A program made the translations under genes and the position numbers. From Lactiplantibacillus daowaiensis (lineage in GTDB: Bacteria; Bacillota; Bacilli; Lactobacillales; Lactobacillaceae), in contig NZ_BJDJ01000014.1 of the NCBI RefSeq assembly GCF_005405085.1, positions 1 through 64,000 of the forward strand: a stretch of DNA of 64,000 nt, written 5' to 3'. The notes under the pieces are model-generated. The model was not told where the DNA came from and did not search any database. It worked only from the letters and a program-made list of their open reading frames with translations. The stretch's first letter is position 1. Every line of letters starts with the position of its first letter. Positions 35,972 to 44,853 of the stretch are shown here, in pieces.

Positions 35972-36817
35972 TTAAATAATATAGAACATGCCACCAACTA
36001 GACCAACTAACATCAAAATTAGTACAACCGTTGTTGGCTTAAATTTACGTTTCAACAAGTAGTATGCGAGTAACGTAATTCCTAGTGGCAACAGTCCCAA
36101 GATTAATTTATCTAGAATACCTGTTTGAACTTTCAGAACTTCTTTACCAAGATTTATCTTCATAGGCGTCGAAACTTTAACAAATGTTGCAGACAACGCC
36201 CCAATGACAATCGGTCCCAAACACTGCGCATAAGTCATGACCGTTGGTAGTAAAGAACCTTTTAGCACCTTGGCAATCCCTTCTTTACCAAGACTGTATC
36301 CTTGCATCCATGATAAATACCCGATTCCCCAAATAATGCCTAAATGTAATAGCACAAACAAGATCGGCCCCATAAACACATTACCTTTAGCACCGAAACT
36401 AACCGTGAATGAAAGTAAAATAGGAATCAACGTTCCTTGCCACAACGTATCACCAATACCTGCTAAAGGTCCCATCAGTCCAGTTTTCAAACTGTTAATA
36501 GTACTACTAGTAATTGGTGCGCCATTAGCCTTTTCTTCTTCCATGGCAATAGTCATTCCCAAAATAGCACCACCAAAATGTGGTTCAGTATTGAAAAATT
36601 CCATATGCCGTTGCAAGGCTTCCTTCATCTCATCTTCATCATCGCCATATAAATGTTTTAAGATAGGTGAAAGTGCATGGATAACCCCAGTTGCTTGTAG
36701 TCGTTCATAGTTATAGTTCGCGTGAGAGAAGAAAGTCCACCGCCAAAAGGCACGAACAACTTCTTTTTTACTGAGTTTTTTCTCAGGTTGTACAGTGTCG
36801 GTTGATTGTTCACTCAT
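35972..36817 (-). CDS. PTS mannose-family EIID (ribitol-type operon)
   Basis: Membrane EIID of 281 residues. RAFWRWTFFSHANYNYERLQ, GMTIAMEEEKANG and GLMGPLAGIGDTLWQG are diagnostic. The gene overlaps the 3' end of the EIIC gene by four bases. With EIIA, EIIB and EIIC upstream it forms a full transporter, probably for D-ribitol given the downstream enzymes. Confidence 0.9.
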   Translation of the reverse strand: MSEQSTDTVQPEKKLSKKEVVRAFWRWTFFSHANYNYERLQATGVIHALSPILKHLYGDDEDEMKEALQRHMEFFNTEPHFGGAILGMTIAMEEEKANGAPITSSTINSLKTGLMGPLAGIGDTLWQGTLIPILLSFTVSFGAKGNVFMGPILFVLLHLGIIWGIGYLSWMQGYSLGKEGIAKVLKGSLLPTVMTYAQCLGPIVIGALSATFVKVSTPMKINLGKEVLKVQTGILDKLILGLLPLGITLLAYYLLKRKFKPTTVVLILMLVGLVGGMFYII

Positions 36818-37578
36818 GCTCTTTCACTCCCTTTTTTCATGTATAACTTAGTGTAAATATAAGCAATAATTGCAGCAAACACAGCAATTGGTAAAATAGC
36901 CATACCTGAATACTCAACAACCATAAAGCCTAAAATGAAGAATACTAATGTACCTTTAGCAGTCATAGCGCGTAAGTTCATTGCAATACCAAGCGCTGGT
37001 AACAGGCCACCAATAACAGTTAAAACATGTAGTGGTGTCCCTTTTAATCCACTAATAACATCTTTAACTGGACCTGATCCATAATAAGCGGCTAACATTG
37101 CAGGTAATACGGAGAAAATAAACATTGTAATCTGAGGTGGCCAAACATGTAAGAAGTTAATTCGATTAATATTTCCTTCATCAGCAGCAGTATCTGCCAT
37201 ATGAACAAAAGTAATATCGACTGTCATGTGTAAAACCCAAATCATTGTACCAATCAGACTAATTGGCACTGCCAGTGTAATTGCAACAGACGGTGAAACT
37301 CCTGATGCCATCCCAAGTGCAGTCCCTAAGGTACCAGCTAAGGCAGTGTCCATCGGAACCGCACCACCAGCACCAATCCATGCCAAGAAAGGCAATTGAA
37401 TGGCAGCACCATAAATAGTACCTTGAACTGGGTCACCCAGAATCAGGCCAACTAATGCACCATTGACTAACGGTCGCATAATACTATGCGTACCAGCTAA
37501 AGATACCCAAGGTGTCCCCATTTGGCCGAGATAATAAACTACCCCGATTAAAAACGCTTGCCAGAGATGAATTGTCAT
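36814..37578 (-). CDS. PTS mannose-family EIIC (ribitol-type operon)
   Basis: Membrane EIIC of 254 residues. GALVGLILGDPVQGTIYGAAIQ and AWIGAGGAVPMDTALAGTLG match the family. The C-terminus ends in a short basic tail. Confidence 0.9.
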   Translation of the reverse strand: MTIHLWQAFLIGVVYYLGQMGTPWVSLAGTHSIMRPLVNGALVGLILGDPVQGTIYGAAIQLPFLAWIGAGGAVPMDTALAGTLGTALGMASGVSPSVAITLAVPISLIGTMIWVLHMTVDITFVHMADTAADEGNINRINFLHVWPPQITMFIFSVLPAMLAAYYGSGPVKDVISGLKGTPLHVLTVIGGLLPALGIAMNLRAMTAKGTLVFFILGFMVVEYSGMAILPIAVFAAIIAYIYTKLYMKKGSERA

Positions 37579-37596
37579 AGTAAGTTCTCCTTTATG

Positions 37597-38073
37597 TTAA
37601 TTCAACAGTCCCGCTACATTAGTAGCTTTATCGCTTGGCACAATTTGAACATTTACCACAGTTCCAGCTTCAATAATATTCTTGAATGTTTCACGTTCAT
37701 CATCTGAAGCTGAGATATTCTTATAGAATTTTGTCCGTCCCTTAGCAGCACCCATACCACCAACAACTAAGTTGGCTAATTTAACACCGCCTTCAATCAA
37801 AGCATAGTAAGCTCCCGGTGTTTTGGCCAATAACAATAGTTTGTCATCATTGGCATCATTTTTTAAAAATTCAATCGCATCATTAATGCTAAAAACATCC
37901 AATGCGACACCTTCAGGTACCGACATTTCCATAACTGTTTTCAAAAAGTCATCCTTCGCCGTTTCGTCATCAATAATGACAATATGATTGCCACCTGTAT
38001 ATTGAAGCCAAGCAGTCATAACTTGTCCATGAATTAAACGATCATCAATACGTGCTAATACTATTTCTGACAT
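37597..38073 (-). CDS. PTS mannose-family EIIB (ribitol-type operon)
   Basis: Cytoplasmic EIIB of 158 residues with ARIDDRLIHGQV carrying the phospho-His. The ATG at 38073 is seven to eight bases after CGGAG; a GTG three codons earlier is less likely. GGMGAAKGRTKFYKNIS is a typical family block. Confidence 0.9.
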   Translation of the reverse strand: MSEIVLARIDDRLIHGQVMTAWLQYTGGNHIVIIDDETAKDDFLKTVMEMSVPEGVALDVFSINDAIEFLKNDANDDKLLLLAKTPGAYYALIEGGVKLANLVVGGMGAAKGRTKFYKNISASDDERETFKNIIEAGTVVNVQIVPSDKATNVAGLLN

Positions 38074-38088
38074 ATAAATCACTCCGTT

Positions 38089-38505
38089 CTATTGTTTGTT
38101 CGCAAATTTAGCAAAGAAATCAACAACACCATCAGTACCAGCCTTAAATGAAGAGGCTTTCATTTCATCCAAGCCTAAACCAAGAATACGATCATTGAAC
38201 GCCTGTATTAACATTGGTAAGTTAACACCCGTAATCAGCTGATATGGAATTCCATCTAGTTTACGTTTTGCCATGGCCGCTTGATTATAGGGACTAGCAC
38301 CAAATAAATCCGTAAAGACAATAACACCTTCACCATGGTCGACTTTCTCAATCCCAGCAACCAAATGTTCACCAAATTCCGAAATGTCGTCACCATGTTT
38401 TAACCCTAAAGTAAACACGTCTTCTTGTTCACCAATAATTAGATTCACTGCATCCATTAACCCATCAGCAAGGGTGCCATGCGTCGCAATTACAATTCCA
38501 ACCAT
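38089..38505 (-). CDS. PTS mannose-family EIIA (ribitol-type operon)
   Basis: Cytoplasmic EIIA of 138 residues. IATHGTLADGL gives phospho-His9, followed by FTDLFGASPYNQA. It shares only family-level identity with SorA, so the two systems are not a recent duplication. Confidence 0.92.
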   Translation of the reverse strand: MVGIVIATHGTLADGLMDAVNLIIGEQEDVFTLGLKHGDDISEFGEHLVAGIEKVDHGEGVIVFTDLFGASPYNQAAMAKRKLDGIPYQLITGVNLPMLIQAFNDRILGLGLDEMKASSFKAGTDGVVDFFAKFANKQ

Positions 38506-38524
38506 GTCCTACTCCTATCACAAT

Positions 38525-39616
38525 TTATTTCCACTCGAATTTCAATAATGCTTTATGCCAGCTTTTTTCTTTTAGAATAGTATTGAAAGCAGTTACCATA
38601 TCTGAAACATTTTCAACTGTCATCTCTTGATCTGGTAACAATTTACGCAATGCTTGTCGATACGCTTCATTTTGGCTCATTTCGTCAATGACTACTTTAA
38701 AATCAGCGGGCGTAGAGCGGCTAGTACCATACAAAGTCAAACCCTTCTCAAGAACATCACGTGTGTCGATTGGCACTAAATCTTCAGTAACTCCCATCAA
38801 TACAAAGCTACCGGTCCGCTTAATCACTTTAATCCCTTCATTGATAGCCGTTGAACTAAAGCGTCCACCTGTGGCTTCAAAAATAACATCAAATTGCTCG
38901 CCAGCATTATCGAAGTCATATTCCGTACTCATTTCTTTTTGTGCAAAATCAACTTCATCTAAGCGATCTTTCATAGCTCCAAATACTGTTAGATTTTCTT
39001 TACCGATACCATAAATAAAGTGCAATGCTGCAGCTGCCATATACCCCACTGGTCCATCACCAAATAGCGCAACTTTCACATTATCCTTAGATAGGATGTC
39101 TTTAACGTGACTAGCAGCGTGGTAACCAATCGTACTAACTTCAGTTAACACCGCGATTTCATCTGGAACATTATCTGGAATCGGAATAACACCACTTTCA
39201 GGATGAACTAAATCGCTTTGCGCAATCCCATCGTAACCACTACTCAGAAAAACCGCATCTTGACTATAATTGGCAGGGATTTGGCTTTTTCTTGTTTCTC
39301 CGCGTAGAACATATCCTGGAATATTAGGTGCAATGACTACTCTTTGACCAACTTTAAAAGCCGCGCTCTTGCTTTCCTTGACGACGCCAATCCCTTCATG
39401 AAGCAACGCCATTGGTAACTTTTTCTTTAAAGCTTCAGGCCGACGTTGACCAGCAAAATACCGATCATCAGCATGGCAAACACTGGCCATAACAGGTTCT
39501 ATATCGACCCATCCTGGTTTTAAATCATGTTCAATATTTTGAACTTCCATGGTACCTGGTGCGACTAACCGATATGTCTTCGAAGTAACTTTTTTCATTG
39601 CATCTATTCCGTTCAT
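38525..39616 (-). CDS. Ribitol-5-phosphate 2-dehydrogenase-like MDR enzyme
   Basis: Medium-chain dehydrogenase of 363 residues, related to the TarJ/ribulose-5-phosphate reductase branch. It has SVCHADDRYFAGQR for the catalytic zinc, ALLHEGIG, and the Rossmann motif VALFGDGPVGYMAA, and no structural-zinc cysteine cluster. The operon (this enzyme, mannose-type PTS, RPE, phosphoketolase) corresponds to the D-ribitol locus studied in L. casei. GGGAGGA places the start at 39616; upstream codons to 39631 lack support. TarJ used for teichoic acid synthesis is a less likely alternative because no tarI/tarL genes are near. Confidence 0.82.
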   Translation of the reverse strand: MNGIDAMKKVTSKTYRLVAPGTMEVQNIEHDLKPGWVDIEPVMASVCHADDRYFAGQRRPEALKKKLPMALLHEGIGVVKESKSAAFKVGQRVVIAPNIPGYVLRGETRKSQIPANYSQDAVFLSSGYDGIAQSDLVHPESGVIPIPDNVPDEIAVLTEVSTIGYHAASHVKDILSKDNVKVALFGDGPVGYMAAAALHFIYGIGKENLTVFGAMKDRLDEVDFAQKEMSTEYDFDNAGEQFDVIFEATGGRFSSTAINEGIKVIKRTGSFVLMGVTEDLVPIDTRDVLEKGLTLYGTSRSTPADFKVVIDEMSQNEAYRQALRKLLPDQEMTVENVSDMVTAFNTILKEKSWHKALLKFEWK

Positions 39617-39634
39617 GATATGTCCTCCCACAAA

Positions 39635-39648
39635 TGTAATCGTTTATA
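39635..39648. promoter_or_regulatory. cre-like site at the ribitol-type operon
   Basis: TGTAATCGTTTATA differs from the cre consensus at one position. It lies downstream of the -10 box and just before the ribosome site, like the site at 28502. Confidence 0.55.
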
Positions 39649-39654
39649 TTTTTG

Positions 39655-39682
39655 ATTCTATCACTTGGTTTTTATTTTGCAA
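39655..39682 (-). promoter_or_regulatory. Promoter of the ribitol-type operon
   Basis: On the minus strand TTGCAA (39677-39682), 16 bases, TAGAAT (39655-39660). Confidence 0.65.
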
Positions 39683-39902
39683 TATCTTTTTTTATCTGTT
39701 TTTTAGCCTCATAAATAAAAAAGAAAGCAAAAACGTTGATAAAAGCCAAGATAAAACCATATTTTGAACTTTAAATTTTTTTCGAAACACAGCATACCGG
39801 CATTTTAATTTGTGTTTTACAAAAAACTTGGCTAGAATTTATTTTAGCTAATACACGCTCCTTTTATTAGCGAACTAACATATAGAAAGACGTGAGAATG
39901 CT

Positions 39903-40661
39903 ATGGGTCCGTATGAACGAAGAGATGCCATTTTAGCAGAAATAAAGGCTAACCATTCGGTAAGGGTTGCTCAACTTAGTGATGAGTTTGGTGTAACTAG
40001 AGAAACCATTCGCCAAGACTTATATTACCTCGATGAACAAGGCGCTATTCGGAAGGTTCACGGTGGTGCAGTTGATCGCACTGTTTTAGAAGATGAATAT
40101 GAAAAGCGGGCTACGCAACATCGAAAAGAAAAAATGAGTATTGCTAAAAAAGCCTTAAAGCATATTCAAAAAGGCATGACTATCTTTATTGACTATGGCA
40201 CTACTAACTTCTTTATTGCCAAGGCTCTTAGTCAAAGTGACTTAGAACCGATTACAGTAGTGACAGATTCATTGCCAGTAGCTGCTACGTTAGCATCATC
40301 ACCGGGAAAAGATGTTATTTTGTTGGGAGGCGACTTGAGAAAAACTGAGCGTTCTTTATCAGGTGGCCTTACTTTACAGGCTGTTGACGGCATTTATATG
40401 GATGTTGGTTTTTTTGGCTGTGGTGGAATTTCACTAAACTCTGGCATAACTAACCATGACTTTAGTGAAGTTACGGTCTCAAAGAAAAGTATGTCGCATT
40501 GTCAAGAAACAGTCTTAGTCGCTGATAATTCAAAGTTCAACCTCACAACAACTTATAAGACAGCCGATTTTGACGACATCGATATTCTAATAACCGACTA
40601 CCAACTATCTGAAGATTTTGATAAAGTTTGCCAGATACACAACATTGAGGTAGACAATTAA
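39903..40661 (+). CDS. DeoR/GlpR-family regulator of the ribitol-type operon
   Basis: A 252-residue regulator with the DeoR HTH (VRVAQLSDEFGVTRETIRQDLYYLDEQGAI) and a DeoRC sugar-phosphate domain (FIDYGTTNFFIAKAL, LGGDLRKTERSLSGG, GFFGCGG). It is divergent from the dehydrogenase/PTS operon and resembles the regulator at 28807-29574. The likely effector is a pentitol or pentulose phosphate. Confidence 0.86.
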   Translation: MGPYERRDAILAEIKANHSVRVAQLSDEFGVTRETIRQDLYYLDEQGAIRKVHGGAVDRTVLEDEYEKRATQHRKEKMSIAKKALKHIQKGMTIFIDYGTTNFFIAKALSQSDLEPITVVTDSLPVAATLASSPGKDVILLGGDLRKTERSLSGGLTLQAVDGIYMDVGFFGCGGISLNSGITNHDFSEVTVSKKSMSHCQETVLVADNSKFNLTTTYKTADFDDIDILITDYQLSEDFDKVCQIHNIEVDN

Positions 40662-40754
40662 CAATCGATAAGCTGATTGTGATTGTTGTAACTATCTTTC
40701 CTTCAAAAGAAAGTCTGCCGCTTCTTTTTTAAGAAATAATCTGTCTCACAAAAT

Positions 40755-40793
40755 AAAAGCGGCTCAATTCAAAAAAGAGAATTGAGCCGCTTT
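40755..40793. terminator. Bidirectional terminator
   Basis: AAAGCGGCTCAATTC and GAATTGAGCCGCTTT form a perfect 15-pair stem with an A-rich loop. It serves the DeoR regulator and probably the convergent gene at 40939. Confidence 0.88.
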
Positions 40794-40938
40794 GCTTATT
40801 AAAAAAATTATACATAAACACCATCATAAATAATGGCACTAATAATCCCGACAATTATTTGCGTTTTTCTGTTTTACGTACACATTTTGAATAATTGGTA
40901 AACTTAAACATCAAGTTTCACTGCCATGACTCTCACAA

Positions 40939-41628
40939 TTAGTATTTCCAAATTAGCCTAATCGTTAATAATTCATCTCGATACCAACGTAAGTCAACGC
41001 TATCATCAACGCGTACATGAAATTGATCAACTATCGGTTGTGGAATGACATATGGATATGGCATCCCACTCGGATCCGTAATCGTAGTTGAACTATTGTG
41101 GGTTACAACAAGTCTCCCTGCTAAACCCAGTATGTCGCCATTTTCGACAGTTGCTCGACTTAGCGTCACTAAGTCAGTTTCAATCGGAACCTGATTGACT
41201 TTTTTGACTGCACTAACGTGTTTGGCATCATCGATGACTGCTGTGACGACATCACCACCAACTAGACCACTTTGTCGGATATCCTTTTCCGTCAGTGTGC
41301 CCTTTTTCAGTTCTATACTTCCTCGTTCTTCAACTAAGTCTACACCACCATCAATTCGTGGCCATAATGTATAATGATTCCCCGAAACAACTGACTGCGG
41401 TTCAGCTTGGCCATCACACCCCACAACTTTGGCCGTTAAGCTCGAATCTGATAACTGTAATCCATAGGTTAATGCCGTTGTTAACTTGGTTACATCAAAT
41501 GCAACCTGTTGATCAACTATCTTACTTTGAGCCTCAGTCAATAGGCGTGTAAAATGCTGCCATTGCTGAAATGTGGCTAAATCAACCTGAACGGTTCCTT
41601 TTGGTTTGGGCATAATTGGTTTAGACAT
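40939..41628 (-). CDS. Uncharacterised protein of 229 residues
   Basis: I do not recognise this protein. It has no signal peptide or membrane segment and is soluble and mixed alpha/beta. It begins with a Pro/Lys-rich stretch (KPIMPKPKG), has a segment DIRQSGLVGGDVVTAVIDD that looks like an OB-fold or small beta-barrel edge, and ends with a well-ordered DSVDLRWYRDELLTIRLIWKY. It stands alone between two terminators, with GTGGGG before the ATG at 41628. Base composition resembles its neighbours. Confidence 0.7.
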   Translation of the reverse strand: MSKPIMPKPKGTVQVDLATFQQWQHFTRLLTEAQSKIVDQQVAFDVTKLTTALTYGLQLSDSSLTAKVVGCDGQAEPQSVVSGNHYTLWPRIDGGVDLVEERGSIELKKGTLTEKDIRQSGLVGGDVVTAVIDDAKHVSAVKKVNQVPIETDLVTLSRATVENGDILGLAGRLVVTHNSSTTITDPSGMPYPYVIPQPIVDQFHVRVDDSVDLRWYRDELLTIRLIWKY

Positions 41629-41693
41629 GATTAACCCCACTTTCTATAAAAAATGATATAACATCATTTTAGCATTTTATTTAAAAACAAAAA

Positions 41694-41733
41694 AAGTGTA
41701 CGGATATGACTCAACTAATATCCGTACACTTAC
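41694..41733 (-). terminator. Terminator of the LyxK-like operon
   Basis: AAGTGTACGGATAT and ATATCCGTACACTT form a 14-pair stem. On the minus strand T runs follow. Confidence 0.9.
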
Positions 41734-41745
41734 TAGATTACAGGC

Positions 41746-43017
41746 TTAAATGATGGCTTGGAACATCTCAGCCAACTTAATAAATATCCAGCCAACCCAA
41801 GTGGTTGCTGATCCCACAATGTTTGTAATAGCGGTAAAGCCTTTAACTGAACTAATGTGACTCATCACGGCTGCTTGCGTATATTCAGGCGCAATCGCTG
41901 TCCCGGCATAAAAGACTACCGTTACAATTAAAATCCCAGCAATTAACATTCTAAACATATTACGCTTGCAGAATGGCGCAACTAAAGCAAATAGGAACAT
42001 TAGCGATGCTAAATCGGCAAACGGCAAAACTTTATTTCCTGGTAAGACAAAGGCTAGGATAATTGCAAATGGTAATAATAAGAGCCCAGTTGCCAAAACC
42101 GATGGATCATCAATCAATAAAGCAGTATCCATACCAATAAAGAATTTGCGCTTTGGGAACCATTCCTTTAATTGTGCATCGACTCGATCACGAACCATCA
42201 CCAATCCGGAAACCAACACGTCGACCATAATTGGCAGTAAATACATCGCCGCCGCAATATTAATGGCTAAGGTCACAACTTTACTTGGATCATACCCAGC
42301 TAAAATTCCAAGGACAACCCCAATAATCGCACCAAACGAAATAGGTTCTCCCAAGGTACCCAAACGTTTATTAACGGCTTCTGGTTGTAAATTTATTTTA
42401 TTTAATCCTGGAATCTTTTCAATAATCCAATCCGTAAAAATTCCAAATGGAATCCAAGCAACACAAGTTAAATGCGGAAATGAAATCCCTTTCAAATCCT
42501 TGTTTGGAAATTGTTTCTGGATAATTGGTTGTGTTAAGTCTGCCACAATCAATGTCAACGCATAAATTATCCAAGTTGCGATAATTGCAATCCAGAAATT
42601 CTTTGTTCCTGCATAAATACTAGCGCCAAGTAATAAGAAAATCCAAAAATTAAAAATATCAATATCAACAGTTTTAGTTATATTTAATACTAAAAGAATC
42701 GCATTAATTATTAGAAACCCGACAACTGTAATCGGCATAATTGGTGATCCCCAGCCGATTGTAGAAGCTGTTGCCCAACCAACATCAGTTACGGTTAAAT
42801 GTAAGCCCAGTCGCGCTACCATTGCTTTTGATGCCGGTCCTAAAGCATTCAATAATAAGTTAATTACCATTGAAACACCGGTAAACCCTACCCCGACCAG
42901 CATCCCAGCTTTAAATGCTTTGGCCGGCTTCATCTTAAAGATCAAGCCAACTACGAAGAAGATGATCGGCATCATTACACTGGCACCTAAAGAAATAATA
43001 CTATTAATTACTGCCAT
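41746..43017 (-). CDS. Galactitol-family EIIC without partner EIIA/EIIB
   Basis: Polytopic membrane protein of 423 residues, the same length and fold as the EIIC at 26338. It has MAVINSIISLGASVMMPIIFF, LGTLGEPISFGAIIG and GMDTALLIDDPSVLATGLL. No EIIA or EIIB is in its operon. Either it borrows those at 27657-28470, or it works as a facilitator and the FGGY kinase at 44854 performs the phosphorylation. The second idea would explain the kinase, but is inference. Confidence 0.86.
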   Translation of the reverse strand: MAVINSIISLGASVMMPIIFFVVGLIFKMKPAKAFKAGMLVGVGFTGVSMVINLLLNALGPASKAMVARLGLHLTVTDVGWATASTIGWGSPIMPITVVGFLIINAILLVLNITKTVDIDIFNFWIFLLLGASIYAGTKNFWIAIIATWIIYALTLIVADLTQPIIQKQFPNKDLKGISFPHLTCVAWIPFGIFTDWIIEKIPGLNKINLQPEAVNKRLGTLGEPISFGAIIGVVLGILAGYDPSKVVTLAINIAAAMYLLPIMVDVLVSGLVMVRDRVDAQLKEWFPKRKFFIGMDTALLIDDPSVLATGLLLLPFAIILAFVLPGNKVLPFADLASLMFLFALVAPFCKRNMFRMLIAGILIVTVVFYAGTAIAPEYTQAAVMSHISSVKGFTAITNIVGSATTWVGWIFIKLAEMFQAII

Positions 43018-43033
43018 CTATACTCACATCTTT

Positions 43034-44035
43034 CTATCCTTCAAGGCTTTGTAAGAAACGACTTGCAAATAATTTAGGTGTGTTTTTGAACGCATCTGCT
43101 GTAGAACCGGCTAAATGCGATGTCAATGTCACATTGTCCAATGCCAAAAATGGACTATCTTTTGGTAATGGTTCATCATCAAAAGTATCAACTGCAGCGC
43201 CAGCAATTTGATGTTGTTGCAACGCTGCAATTAAGGCGGCTTCATCAACTAATGCTGAACGTGCAGAGTTAATGAAATAAGTGTCTGAACCCATCAATTC
43301 AAACATATGCGTATCAATGATATGGTGTGTCTCTTCGGTTGCTCGCATATGGATTGTGATTACATCAGCTCGTTGTACTAATTTTTCCAACTGATCAATT
43401 TTTTCAAATCCTTCTACTGAATCGACATATGGGTCATAGAAAATAACGTTCGCATCCATCCCTTTCATAAATTGACCTACTAACTGGCCAATATGACCAA
43501 AACCAATTATCCCAATGGTTTTGCCACCAACTTCAGGAATATTATCTTTGTTAGGAAAATCTTTCAACCAAATATCTTTGTGCATTGCTGCCGAAGTTCG
43601 CGCAATGTTCCGTGTTTCAGAAAGAATCAGCCCAACCGTAAATTCTGCAACCGCACGTGCATTTCGCCCGGCAGTATTCATCACTTTAATGCCTTTGCTT
43701 TCAGCATATTCACGATCAACATTTTCAATACCACCACGTAAGACACCGATATATTTAAGATTCTTAGCTTGATCGATTAGCTTTCTTCCAATTGGTGTAA
43801 ATTGGGTAATAATAACATCAAATTTATCAATATCTTCAAGTAGCGCTGAATCAGTGACCTCAACGGCATTAGCCCCTTGTTGTTCGACTAAAATATTATC
43901 ATTTTGAAGTGACTCAACTGATTCATGGCTCCAATCACGTACTGTAACGTCAAAACCATGCTTTTTCAGGCCGGTTAATCCATTTTCCAACATCGCTGGT
44001 GTAATCAAATTATCCCCAAATGCTAAAACTTTCAT
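43034..44035 (-). CDS. D-2-hydroxyacid dehydrogenase family protein
   Basis: NAD(P)-dependent oxidoreductase of 333 residues. The nucleotide motif GFGHIG is at 178-183. The catalytic triad is Arg259 (NSAR), Glu288 (DDEP) and His307 (SHLAG). It resembles the phosphoglycerate/glyoxylate reductase group. In this operon it may reduce or oxidise a sugar-acid intermediate; nothing in the sequence fixes the substrate. Confidence 0.87.
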   Translation of the reverse strand: MKVLAFGDNLITPAMLENGLTGLKKHGFDVTVRDWSHESVESLQNDNILVEQQGANAVEVTDSALLEDIDKFDVIITQFTPIGRKLIDQAKNLKYIGVLRGGIENVDREYAESKGIKVMNTAGRNARAVAEFTVGLILSETRNIARTSAAMHKDIWLKDFPNKDNIPEVGGKTIGIIGFGHIGQLVGQFMKGMDANVIFYDPYVDSVEGFEKIDQLEKLVQRADVITIHMRATEETHHIIDTHMFELMGSDTYFINSARSALVDEAALIAALQQHQIAGAAVDTFDDEPLPKDSPFLALDNVTLTSHLAGSTADAFKNTPKLFASRFLQSLEG

Positions 44036-44065
44036 GATGAACGCTTCCTTTTCTAAAATTTAAAG

Positions 44066-44827
44066 TTAGTGCATTAACATCCCACCGGTAACATCAACTG
44101 TTGCACCGGTCATGTACGAATACACATCAGACGCGAATAATGTTCCCATCTTAGCGACTTCTTCAGGTTCAACAACACGCCCCATTGGAATCCGATTGAC
44201 ATAATAGTTAGGATCCTTATCCAAATTAGCCTGGATCATCCGAGTATGCATGATTCCAATGCACAAATTAATCACATTAATACCATTTTGAGCTTGTTCA
44301 CGGGCTAGCGAAGCTGCAAATGCAATCAATCCTGCTTTTGAAGCAGCATAGTGTGAATGCCCAGTAGTTGACCCATAATAAGCTGCTTGACTCGTAACAT
44401 TAATAATATGGCCACCATGTTTCATCGTATTAGCATCGCGGACAAATTCTTGACATAAAATAAACGGTGCCCGCAAGTTAGTTTCTAATTGTCGATCCCA
44501 ATCTTTAACTTTAATTTCATCTACATGACCAGTCAGCCAAACCCCTGCATTATTCACTAAAATATCAATTTGTGCTAATTTTTCTTTGGCTTGCTTAAAG
44601 AAATCCCTGCAACCAGTTTCCTGTGATAAGTCGGCTTGAATACCGTAGGCCTTTACATTAGTTTCAGCTGCGACTAGTTTTTCGGTTTCTTCTGGATGTT
44701 CACTTTCGCTATAGTAAGTAAATGCAACATGCACACCTTCCTTAGCTAACGCCAATACGAATTGTTTACCTAAACCAGTCGCACCGCCTGTAACAATGGC
44801 ATTTTTACCTTTTAACCCTAATTCCAT
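44066..44827 (-). CDS. Short-chain dehydrogenase/reductase
   Basis: Classical SDR of 253 residues: TGGATGLG at 13-20, NNAG at 92-95, Ser146, Tyr160 and Lys164 (YAASK). TYYSE after strand two suggests an NADP-tolerant pocket, since no acidic residue caps that strand. GGAGG precedes the ATG. It likely interconverts a polyol and a ketose upstream of the FGGY kinase. Confidence 0.87.
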   Translation of the reverse strand: MELGLKGKNAIVTGGATGLGKQFVLALAKEGVHVAFTYYSESEHPEETEKLVAAETNVKAYGIQADLSQETGCRDFFKQAKEKLAQIDILVNNAGVWLTGHVDEIKVKDWDRQLETNLRAPFILCQEFVRDANTMKHGGHIINVTSQAAYYGSTTGHSHYAASKAGLIAFAASLAREQAQNGINVINLCIGIMHTRMIQANLDKDPNYYVNRIPMGRVVEPEEVAKMGTLFASDVYSYMTGATVDVTGGMLMH

Positions 44828-44853
44828 AACAATTCCTCCATCTATGTTCTGAT

